Shown here piece after piece: positions 34,606 through 41,349 of a stretch of 64,000 nucleotides of DNA. Location: contig NZ_JBJQIK030000007.1 in assembly GCF_045984285.3 (NCBI RefSeq), positions 225,436 to 289,435 on the forward strand, in the 5' to 3' direction. This DNA is from Rugamonas sp045984285. GTDB taxonomy: Bacteria > Pseudomonadota > Gammaproteobacteria > Burkholderiales > Burkholderiaceae_D. The first letter of the stretch is position 1, and the number at the start of each line of letters is the position of its first letter. The notes below the pieces were generated by a model. It searched no databases and had not been told where the DNA came from. It saw nothing but the letters and a program-made list of their open reading frames with translations. Position numbers and translations under genes: made by a program.

Positions 34606-36096
34606 TCAGAATCTCGGCAGTCCGGCGTGCGGCAGCACGCCGCCGCTCACGTGCATCTTGCCGAATTCGGCGCAGCGGTTAAGGGTGGGAATCGCCTTGT
34701 CGGGATTAAGCAGCATGGGCGGGTCGAAAGCGCGCTTCAGCGCGAAGAAGGCCTCCAGCTCCGCAGGCTTGAACTGCACGCACATGGAATCGATTTTCTC
34801 GATGCCCACGCCGTGTTCGCCCGTGATGGTGCCGCCCACCTCCACGCACAGCGCCAGGATCTCGGCGCCGAAGGCCTCGGCGCGGTGGAATTCATCCGGC
34901 TTGTTGGCATCGAACAGGATCAGCGGATGCAGGTTGCCGTCGCCCGCGTGGAACACGTTCGCGCAGCGCAGGCCGAACTTCACTTCCATCTGCGCGATCC
35001 CCGTCAGCACCTTGGCCAGGTGCTTGCGCGGAATGGTGCCGTCCATGCAGTAGTAGTCGGGCGAAATCCGGCCCGCGGCGGGGAAAGCGTTCTTGCGGCC
35101 GGACCAGAAGCGCAGCCTTTCCTGCTCGCTGTTCGACACAAGGATGGCGCCCGCGCCTGCCGCTTCCAGCACGGCCGTCATACGGGCAATTTCCTCGTCC
35201 ACTTCCTCGGCCGTGCCGTCCGCCTCGCACAGCAGGATGGCTGCGGCATCGGTGTCGTAGCCTGCCTTCACGAAAGGCTCCACCATGCGCGAGGAAGTCT
35301 GGTCCATCATCTCCAGCCCGGCCGGAATGATGCCGGCCGCGATCACATGCGCCACCGCGTTGCCGCCCGTGACCACATCGCCGAAGGAGGCCATGATCAC
35401 GCGCGCCACGGCCGGCTTGGGCACCAGCTTCACGGTGACTTCGGTAACGATGCCCAGCATGCCTTCGGAACCGATGAAGGCGGCCAACAGGTCCAGGCCC
35501 GGCGCGTCCAGCGATTCGCCGCCCAGCTCCACCACATCGCCCTCAATCGTCGCCATGCGCACGCGCAGCACGTTATGGATGGTAAGGCCGTATTTGAGGC
35601 AGTGCACGCCGCCGGAATTCTCGGCCACGTTGCCGCCGATGGTGCAGGCAATCTGCGACGAAGGGTCCGGCGCGTAATACAGGCCGTATGGCGCGGCAGC
35701 TTCCGAGATCGCCAGGTTGCGCACGCCCGGCTGCACGACGGCCGTGCGCGAATTCGCATCCATGCGCACGATGCGGTTCAGGCGTGCTGTTGAAATGACC
35801 ACGCCGTCCGCGATCGGCATGGCGCCGCCGGAAAGCCCGGTGCCCGCGCCGCGCGGCACAATCGGCACTTCCAGCTGGCGGCAGACATTGAGCGCGGCCA
35901 CCACCTGCGCTTCGGTTTCCGGCAGCGTAACGATCATCGGCGGCTGGCGGTAGGCTGCCAGGCCGTCGCATTCATAAGGGCGGGTGTCTTCGGCGCGCGA
36001 CAGCACGCAGTGCGGAGGCAGCACGGCCAGCAATGCCTCGGCCACGCTGCGCTGGCGTTCCGCGCTGAAAGCACGCTGGGGTGAGGCAAGAGTCAT
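34606..36096 (-). CDS. glcD: Glycolate oxidase subunit GlcD
   Basis: A 496-residue FAD-dependent subunit that oxidises glycolate to glyoxylate. The FAD motif VPRGAGTGLSGGAMPI and CTIGGNVAENSGGVHCLKYG are intact, and the C-terminus has ANVFHAGDGNLHPLILFD and TGEHGVGIEKI. MTLASPQRAFS at 36096 is taken as the start; an ATG at 36114 or 36141 would add 6 or 15 residues and no clear ribosome site decides. First gene of glcDEF, divergent from the adenosyltransferase. Confidence 0.94.
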   Translation of the reverse strand: MTLASPQRAFSAERQRSVAEALLAVLPPHCVLSRAEDTRPYECDGLAAYRQPPMIVTLPETEAQVVAALNVCRQLEVPIVPRGAGTGLSGGAMPIADGVVISTARLNRIVRMDANSRTAVVQPGVRNLAISEAAAPYGLYYAPDPSSQIACTIGGNVAENSGGVHCLKYGLTIHNVLRVRMATIEGDVVELGGESLDAPGLDLLAAFIGSEGMLGIVTEVTVKLVPKPAVARVIMASFGDVVTGGNAVAHVIAAGIIPAGLEMMDQTSSRMVEPFVKAGYDTDAAAILLCEADGTAEEVDEEIARMTAVLEAAGAGAILVSNSEQERLRFWSGRKNAFPAAGRISPDYYCMDGTIPRKHLAKVLTGIAQMEVKFGLRCANVFHAGDGNLHPLILFDANKPDEFHRAEAFGAEILALCVEVGGTITGEHGVGIEKIDSMCVQFKPAELEAFFALKRAFDPPMLLNPDKAIPTLNRCAEFGKMHVSGGVLPHAGLPRF

Positions 36097-36228
36097 TGGC
36101 GTCGCCTGGTACATGTGGGGCAGCCTGCATTGTAGGGCCATTCGGCGCGCACCAAGCGAAAACCCCGCCCAACCATTGGTAATTTGGCGTATCCTCGCAG
36201 CATTCCGACTTTATGCAGGCAGAACGAC

Positions 36229-36783
36229 ATGGGCAACCGGCTTTCAAAAATCGCTACCCGCACCGGCGACAAAGGCACCACCGGCCTGGGCGACGGCAGC
36301 CGTACCGGCAAGGACAGCGTACGCATCCACGCCATCGGCGAGGTGGACGAACTCAATTCGCATATCGGCCTGCTGCTGTGCGAGCCGATGCCGGACGATC
36401 TGCGCGAGGAACTGGTGGCTATCCAGCACGACCTGTTCGACCTGGGCGGCGAGCTTTGCATCCCCGGCTACCAGATGCTCAAGGAAGAACATGTGGCGCG
36501 CCTCGATGCGCTGCTGGAGAAATACAATGCGACGCTGCCCGCGCTGACGGAGTTCATCCTGCCGGCCGGTTCCCGCGCGGCCTCGCTGGCCCACGTGTGC
36601 CGTACCGTGTGCCGCCGCGCCGAGCGCAGCATCGTCACGCTGGGCAACCAGGAAACCATCCACGACCACCCGCGCCAGTATGTGAACCGGCTGTCCGACC
36701 TGATGTTCGTGCTGTCCCGCGTGTTGAACCGTTTCGCCGGCGGCAGCGACGTGCTGTGGCGCCACGACCGGAAACGGGGCTAA
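36229..36783 (+). CDS. PduO-type ATP:cob(I)alamin adenosyltransferase
   Basis: A 184-residue helical-bundle enzyme making adenosylcobalamin. Motifs are KIATRTGDKGTTGLGDGSR at the N-terminus, VDELNSHIGLL and CRRAERSIV. The start MGNRLSKIATRTGD at 36229 is standard for the family. It stands alone between the glcD promoter and the first small Cys-rich gene, and ends at a bidirectional terminator. Confidence 0.95.
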   Translation: MGNRLSKIATRTGDKGTTGLGDGSRTGKDSVRIHAIGEVDELNSHIGLLLCEPMPDDLREELVAIQHDLFDLGGELCIPGYQMLKEEHVARLDALLEKYNATLPALTEFILPAGSRAASLAHVCRTVCRRAERSIVTLGNQETIHDHPRQYVNRLSDLMFVLSRVLNRFAGGSDVLWRHDRKRG

Positions 36784-36794
36784 GGCCCATAAAA

Positions 36795-36815
36795 AATGGC
36801 GCCCGAGGCGCCATT
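36795..36815. terminator. Bidirectional terminator between adenosyltransferase and Cys-rich gene A
   Basis: A perfect 9-bp stem AATGGCGCC/GGCGCCATT with loop CGA. An A-run on the left gives a U-tract on the minus strand, so it mainly serves Cys-rich gene A and may also end the plus-strand gene. Confidence 0.82.
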
Positions 36816-36822
36816 CTATTTC

Positions 36823-37014
36823 TTAGAGTCCTTCGCAATCTTCACGGCACCACGTCCGCTCGCGTGAACATGCCGCGGTTCCCACCCCACGGTTAACGCA
36901 TTCGATAAAGGCCTGATCACATGCGGTCACGCATTCTGCATATTCATCGCTCACCGCAAATGCGCCGGCAGAGGCACCAACCGCAAACAGGAAAACCGCC
37001 CAACGTTTGAACAT
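36823..37014 (-). CDS. Small secreted six-cysteine protein A
   Basis: A 63-residue protein that matches no family I know. The signal peptide is MFKRWAVFLFAVGASAGAFA; the mature part of about 43 residues is acidic and has six Cys at 28, 32, 39, 49, 56 and 60, spacing C-x3-C-x6-C-x9-C-x6-C-x3-C. Exactly this spacing recurs in proteins B (39401) and C (40103). The spacing is symmetric, so a helical hairpin with nested disulfides 1-6, 2-5 and 3-4 is predicted. It has a strong ribosome site (AGGAGTTACT), its own promoter and terminator. Probably periplasmic or secreted; function unknown. Confidence 0.85.
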   Translation of the reverse strand: MFKRWAVFLFAVGASAGAFAVSDEYAECVTACDQAFIECVNRGVGTAACSRERTWCREDCEGL

Positions 37015-37072
37015 AGTAACTCCTGAAAAATGAAAGGATGATCCAGATACGCATATCGTTATGCGAAGATCG

Positions 37073-37122
37073 AATATACGAACTCTCCGGCATTGATGTC
37101 AAGTAAACAATATTACTTTCAA
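37073..37122 (-). promoter_or_regulatory. Promoter of Cys-rich gene A, shared layout with gene C
   Basis: On the minus strand TTGACA (37097-37102) and TATATT (37073-37078) are 18 bases apart. Six bases upstream of the -35 is TTGAAAGTAATATT (37109-37122). The same 14-base block, with one base changed, stands at the same distance from TTGACA in front of gene C. Confidence 0.7.
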
Positions 37123-37145
37123 TGCAATAGCGAGCAGCTTGATTT

Positions 37146-38051
37146 TCAAACTGGCTTCATTCCCGGCAGCTGTGCAATCCTCGGTTGAACGAAGTCCATG
37201 AACAGGCGCGCGCGCTGCGGCTGGTAGCGGCGTGACGGATAGAGCAGGTGCACTTCCTGTGCGTCCCCCTCCCATCCGCGCAACACGCGCCGCAGCTTGC
37301 GGCGGGCGATCAGGTCCTGCACAAGCCAGGCGGGACAAAGGCCTATGCCTGCACCGCCCTCCAGGCTGTCGCGGATGGCCAGCGCATTATTGACGCGGAA
37401 ACGGCCATGCGCCGGCACCGTCACGCTGCCTTTTTCTCCATGCAGCGTGAGCCGGTCGCCGCTGGGGAGCCAGGCAAAGCGGATGTAGTTGTGGGCTGGC
37501 AGGTCTTCCGGCCGCAGTGGCGCCGGATGCGCCTTCAGATACGCAGGCGAAGCCACCAGCCAGCGCGGCGAACTGGCCACCTTGCGCGCCACCGCATTCA
37601 GCGGGAGGTCGCTTCCCAGGCGCAAGGCCACGTCCACGCCCTCTTCCACCAGGTCGGCCATGCGGTCGTTCAGGATCAGCTCCACCTCCATCTCTGGATA
37701 CGCCGCCAGGAACTCCTGGACCATGCCGTTCAGCGCAAACTGCCCCAGGGCGACCGGTGCGTTCACGCGCAGCAGGCCGGAGGATGCCGCCGTTTCGCCG
37801 CGCGCATCCGCCACCGCTTCCGCATACTCTTCCAGCACACCCTTGGCACGCAGGTAGAAACGCTGCCCCGGCACAGTGGGCGCAAGGCTGGCCGTGCTGC
37901 GTTCCAGCAGGCGCACGCCAAGTTCGGCCTCCAGCGCAGCCACGATTTTGCTGAGGTTCGACTGGCTGGTGTGCTGCTCGCGCGCGGCCGCCGACAGGCT
38001 GCCCAGCTCCACGGCGCGCACGAAGCATTGCAGGGATCGTAGTGTGTTCAT
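37146..38051 (-). CDS. LysR family transcriptional regulator
   Basis: A 301-residue regulator: N-terminal helix-turn-helix MNTLRSLQCFVRAVELGSLS through SQSNLSKIVAALEAELGVRL, then a two-lobe effector domain (LRVNAPVALGQFALNGMVQE, VALRLGSDLP). It belongs to the CrgA/DmlR-like branch. It is divergent from the SGNH hydrolase gene, with the imperfect dyad GACT-gaactat-AGTC (38066-38080) between the two starts as a candidate operator, so it probably controls that hydrolase and itself. Confidence 0.9.
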   Translation of the reverse strand: MNTLRSLQCFVRAVELGSLSAAAREQHTSQSNLSKIVAALEAELGVRLLERSTASLAPTVPGQRFYLRAKGVLEEYAEAVADARGETAASSGLLRVNAPVALGQFALNGMVQEFLAAYPEMEVELILNDRMADLVEEGVDVALRLGSDLPLNAVARKVASSPRWLVASPAYLKAHPAPLRPEDLPAHNYIRFAWLPSGDRLTLHGEKGSVTVPAHGRFRVNNALAIRDSLEGGAGIGLCPAWLVQDLIARRKLRRVLRGWEGDAQEVHLLYPSRRYQPQRARLFMDFVQPRIAQLPGMKPV

Positions 38052-38150
38052 ATCATTCCAATTATGACTGAACTATAGTCCAACTTGACCACTACCATCA
38101 CTACCATGACTGACTGAACATTGAGGCTCACCATTCAGCGGAGCACAATC

Positions 38151-39371
38151 ATGTTCAGATTTATCATCACAACCCTTGCCGCCAGCCTGATCGCCGGCAG
38201 CGCCCACGCGGGCGCATGGGTCAGCAGCTGGTATTCGGCGCCGCAGCCCAGCTGGGGCGCCGACTTCGCGCTGCCCACCAATGTGCCGGCCGCGCTGGAA
38301 GACCAGACCATCCGCGAAACTGCCCGCATCAGCGCGGGCGGCAGCGAAGTGCGCGTCAGCTTCTCTAACCGCTACGGCAAGGATACCCTCACCATTGGCG
38401 CGGCGCAGATCGCGCTGCATGCTGGCGGCAGCGCCATCGTTCCGGGCAGCAGCCGCGCCCTCAGTTTCTCCGGGCAGCCCGGCATTACCATCGCGCCCGG
38501 CGCCACCGCCACCAGCGACCCGCTTCCCTTTGCCGTGCCGCCGCTGCAAAAGCTCAGCGTCTCCACGTGGCTGCCGAAGCGCGCGGCGCTGGACAGCTTC
38601 CATTGGGGCGCCCAGCAGACCGCCTGGCTGCTGCCGCGCGACGCCACGCGCGATACCGCGATGGCCGGTGCGCAGCCCATGCAAGGCCGCGCCTTCCTGA
38701 GCGCCATCCACATGCGCGGCAGCGCGGCCCGCGCGACGGTGGTAGCATTCGGCGACTCGCTCACCGATGGCAACGGCTCCACCCCCGATGCCGACCGCCG
38801 CTGGCCGGACTACCTTGCCGAACGGCTTGCGCCGCATGGCATTGCCGTCGCCAACGCCGGCATTTCGGGCGCCCGCCTGCTGTCAGACCGCATGGGAGTG
38901 AAGGCTGTGGAGCGCTTCCGCCACGACGTGCTGGAGCAGCCTGGCGTCCAAAGCGTCATCGTTCTGATGGGGATTAACGATATCGGCTGGCCCGGCAGCG
39001 CCTTCGCACCGGAGGACGCGCCAATGACGGCGCAGGCCATGACAGGAGCCTACCGCCAGCTGATCGCGATGGCGCACGAACGCGGTATCAAGGTGATTGG
39101 TGCGACTATCGTTCCTTACGAAGGCTCCTTGCACGGAACACCGTTCGCAGGGCACTACACGCCGGAAAAAGACGCCGTGCGGCGCCAGGTCAACGAATGG
39201 ATACGGAACGGCGGCGCCTTCGATGCAGTGGCCGATCTGGACGCGGTGATGCGCGATCCCGCACATCCCGCGCGGATGCTGCCGCGCTACGATTCAGGCG
39301 ATCACCTGCATCCCGGCGATGAAGGCTATCGTGCCATCGCGCACAGCCTGCGCCTGCAGGATCTGGAATAG
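38151..39371 (+). CDS. Secreted SGNH/GDSL hydrolase
   Basis: A 406-residue esterase-like enzyme with a Sec signal (MFRFIITTLAASLIAGSAHA), an N-terminal beta domain (residues about 25-185) and a GDSL domain. Block I is VVAFGDSLTDGNGSTPDADR, block III is VLMGINDIGWPG and block V is SGDHLHPGDEGYRAIA (Asp-His). It resembles the two-domain SGNH lipases acting on acetylated sugars or lipids. MFRF at 38151 is chosen over an earlier ATG at 38121 because it starts the signal peptide. Confidence 0.92.
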   Translation: MFRFIITTLAASLIAGSAHAGAWVSSWYSAPQPSWGADFALPTNVPAALEDQTIRETARISAGGSEVRVSFSNRYGKDTLTIGAAQIALHAGGSAIVPGSSRALSFSGQPGITIAPGATATSDPLPFAVPPLQKLSVSTWLPKRAALDSFHWGAQQTAWLLPRDATRDTAMAGAQPMQGRAFLSAIHMRGSAARATVVAFGDSLTDGNGSTPDADRRWPDYLAERLAPHGIAVANAGISGARLLSDRMGVKAVERFRHDVLEQPGVQSVIVLMGINDIGWPGSAFAPEDAPMTAQAMTGAYRQLIAMAHERGIKVIGATIVPYEGSLHGTPFAGHYTPEKDAVRRQVNEWIRNGGAFDAVADLDAVMRDPAHPARMLPRYDSGDHLHPGDEGYRAIAHSLRLQDLE

Positions 39372-39393
39372 AAAAAGCGCCCGATGGGGCGCT
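39371..39393 (-). terminator. Terminator of Cys-rich gene B
   Basis: Stem AGCGCCC/GGGCGCT with a 4-base loop and a U-tract of five on the minus strand, directly after the gene B stop. Its left end overlaps the SGNH hydrolase stop. Confidence 0.8.
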
Positions 39394-39400
39394 CCTGAAC

Positions 39401-39586
39401 TTAGACGCCCGGTCCGATATCGCAGGCGTTCATGCACTTATCGTACTGGAACAGGCAGCCGCGTGGATTCGTACCTGCTTCGATGCACGCGTCATATTTG
39501 TCTTCGCAGGCCAGGTAGCACTCTTCGCCTGCCAGGGCGGTCATGCCCACACCGAGGGCGAACAAGAACACAGCAAACTTTTTCAT
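39401..39586 (-). CDS. Small secreted six-cysteine protein B
   Basis: A 61-residue paralogue of A and C. The signal peptide is MKKFAVFLFALGVGMTALA and the mature part of 42 residues has Cys at 23, 27, 34, 44, 51 and 55 with the same 3-6-9-6-3 spacing. MGAISNLNEEL upstream in the open frame is not part of it; MKKF at 39586 follows GAGGAACTT. Unlike A and C it has no obvious promoter of its own and starts 57 bases downstream of the glutaredoxin-like gene, so the two are probably cotranscribed. Function unknown. Confidence 0.85.
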   Translation of the reverse strand: MKKFAVFLFALGVGMTALAGEECYLACEDKYDACIEAGTNPRGCLFQYDKCMNACDIGPGV

Positions 39587-39643
39587 AAGTTCCTCATTTA
39601 GATTAGAAATGGCACCCACTACGGCGGAAACTCCGCACGTCCT

Positions 39644-40030
39644 TTACTGCGCTACCGCTTTCAGCGCGTCGTCAATCGCATCCGGCCGGAAACCGGTAAT
39701 CAGCCTGTCGCCGATCAGGATGGCTGGAACGGCTTTTACGTTCAGCGTCTTGTATTTTTTCCGAGCCTCTTCCGAGTTATCGACGTTGAAATCGGAATAA
39801 ACCACCTTTTTCTCCGCGAGGTATTCCCGCGCCTTGGCGCAGAAAGGGCAGGTCGTGGTGCCGTACACCACCACTTTGCTATTCAGGCTGGCAAAGTGGC
39901 TCGAATAATTCCCCGTCTGATAAGGGCGTTCCAGCAGTTTCGGCAGTTTGGCCGCACCCAACCCTACCAGCAGCCCTGCAGCGAGGATCAGGGCATACAG
40001 CACTACCGTCTTCAGTTTGCTAGCGATCAT
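39644..40030 (-). CDS. Membrane-anchored glutaredoxin-like protein
   Basis: A 128-residue protein: one N-terminal helix (VVLYALILAAGLLVGLGAA), a short linker, then a glutaredoxin fold with the redox motif TTTCPFCAKAREYL (Cys61, Cys64) and cis-Pro NVKAVPAILIG (Pro102). The positive N-terminus and single anchor predict that the thiol domain faces the periplasm, uncommon for glutaredoxins. The gene lies between Cys-rich genes C and B on the same strand (72 and 57 bases apart). An oxidoreductase acting on those proteins is a plausible inference. The start at 40030 is preferred to 40063. Confidence 0.88.
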   Translation of the reverse strand: MIASKLKTVVLYALILAAGLLVGLGAAKLPKLLERPYQTGNYSSHFASLNSKVVVYGTTTCPFCAKAREYLAEKKVVYSDFNVDNSEEARKKYKTLNVKAVPAILIGDRLITGFRPDAIDDALKAVAQ

Positions 40031-40102
40031 TGAATTTTTCCAGAGCGGTTGACGAGCCGGCACACTGCATGGTCAAGCGTGCCGCCTCACGCAGTTCGAC
40101 GA

Positions 40103-40294
40103 CTAAACGTTGGAATCGCATTCCAGCAGACATATGCTGTGAAGCTTGGTGCACATCCCCATGTTCGGCTGGGTAGCCACGCAATGTTCGAGGGCCGCAT
40201 CGCAGCTGTCATAGCAATCATTGCTGCGGGCGCTGGCTGCGCCAAAGGCAAGGCTTACGCCAAGGGCAAACAAAAAGACACTGATACGTTTCAT
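40103..40294 (-). CDS. Small secreted six-cysteine protein C
   Basis: A 63-residue paralogue of A and B. Signal peptide MKRISVFLFALGVSLAFGAA, cleavage near ASA; the mature part has Cys at 27, 31, 38, 48, 55 and 59, again 3-6-9-6-3. Outside the Cys and the hydrophobic signal core VFLFALGV the three sequences differ considerably, pointing to selection for the fold. GGAGCGTCC precedes ATG at 40294. It has a sigma70-like promoter with the shared upstream block and could head an operon C, glutaredoxin-like, B. Confidence 0.85.
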   Translation of the reverse strand: MKRISVFLFALGVSLAFGAASARSNDCYDSCDAALEHCVATQPNMGMCTKLHSICLLECDSNV

Positions 40295-40334
40295 GGACGC
40301 TCCTAGGTATGGGACGCAAGATATGCGCAAACCG

Positions 40335-40383
40335 AATATAGAAGCGCAGAAAAAAGATGTCAATGAAGAAATATTGCTTTCAA
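40335..40383 (-). promoter_or_regulatory. Promoter of Cys-rich gene C, shared layout with gene A
   Basis: TTGACA (40358-40363) and TATATT (40335-40340) are 17 bases apart on the minus strand. TTGAAAGCAATATT (40370-40383) stands six bases upstream of the -35, as in front of gene A. Confidence 0.7.
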
Positions 40384-40428
40384 ATTAATAGTGACGCGTG
40401 GATGCTGCACTATCTGTTTGCCAGGAAC

Positions 40429-41325
40429 TCACTGGCCTGGCTGATCCGCCGTGCGGCCGCGCGCGAGCTGGAGAATCCGACCCAGGGTGCGTTCATAAAG
40501 CTCCTGTGATTCCGCCGGAACGCCCTGCTTCACATAGGCCGCTAAATCCGTATGGACGCAAGGTTCGCCGGCAGCGCAGAAAAGTGCAAGCCGATAATGC
40601 CCCTTGCAGTTCCCGGCGATTTCACAGCCCGCCACCGCCATGGCCTGGTACAACAAGGCCTGCTCCTCGCCATTCCTGAATTCCGGGCCCAGGCGGTCCG
40701 TAACGAAATCCAGGTTCGCGTCCATGGTGGCGGCAATGAAATAAGGATCCTGTGTGGCCAGTGCGCGCGCAATATCGCTCTCGCTGGCCTCCTTGGTGGC
40801 GGGACGCAAAGTGCCCCGCTCGATCAACAAGGCATCCGGACTGCGGGCATTCGAATAGAGCAAGGCCTCGGTGAACAGATGCTCGCTTGGGAACTGCTCC
40901 ATGACGCCGCGGCAGCGCTGCGTCAGGTCCGCAATGGTCTTGCGCGCGGCGAGCACGGCATCCGGCCTTCCCTGCAGCACCGGCGCCGCGGAAAGTGCAG
41001 CGACCTCGCGGCACTTTTCGAAGGCCATGAGGGCGTAGAAGCGGCCGCCTTCACTGGGGCGCTGCATGGCATCGTGAATGAAGGCCGCGTAATTCGCGGC
41101 GGTTTCGAAACGGGCGCGCATGGCCGCCGATGGTGCAGGCGATGTGGGCGAAAGCGGCATGACGGCCAGTATGCGTGGGCTGGCATAAGCCGCCTGCGGC
41201 GGCTGCACCGGAGATAGCTGCACAGAGGCAGCATCGCCTGAACCGCCGCGAGTGAGGAAATGGGACAGCAGCAGGCCGATGGAAACGGCCGCCGCGACCA
41301 GGACGAGCCAGCGAGCATGCTTCAT
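40429..41325 (-). CDS. Membrane-anchored protein of unknown function
   Basis: A 298-residue protein I do not recognise. It has an N-terminal membrane anchor (WLVLVAAAVSIGLLLSHFL), a Ser/Pro/Ala-rich linker to about residue 65, and a helical soluble part with ANYAAFIHDAMQRPSEGGRF, FEKCREVAAL and DANLDFVTDRLG. The late segment holds CEIAGNCKG and FCAAGEPC, four of its six Cys. It starts 24 bases after the dxs stop on the same strand and ends 134 bases before Cys-rich gene C. Probably periplasmic. Confidence 0.8.
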   Translation of the reverse strand: MKHARWLVLVAAAVSIGLLLSHFLTRGGSGDAASVQLSPVQPPQAAYASPRILAVMPLSPTSPAPSAAMRARFETAANYAAFIHDAMQRPSEGGRFYALMAFEKCREVAALSAAPVLQGRPDAVLAARKTIADLTQRCRGVMEQFPSEHLFTEALLYSNARSPDALLIERGTLRPATKEASESDIARALATQDPYFIAATMDANLDFVTDRLGPEFRNGEEQALLYQAMAVAGCEIAGNCKGHYRLALFCAAGEPCVHTDLAAYVKQGVPAESQELYERTLGRILQLARGRTADQPGQ

Positions 41326-41349
41326 GTCCGCACGGCCCGCCCGGGAAGA

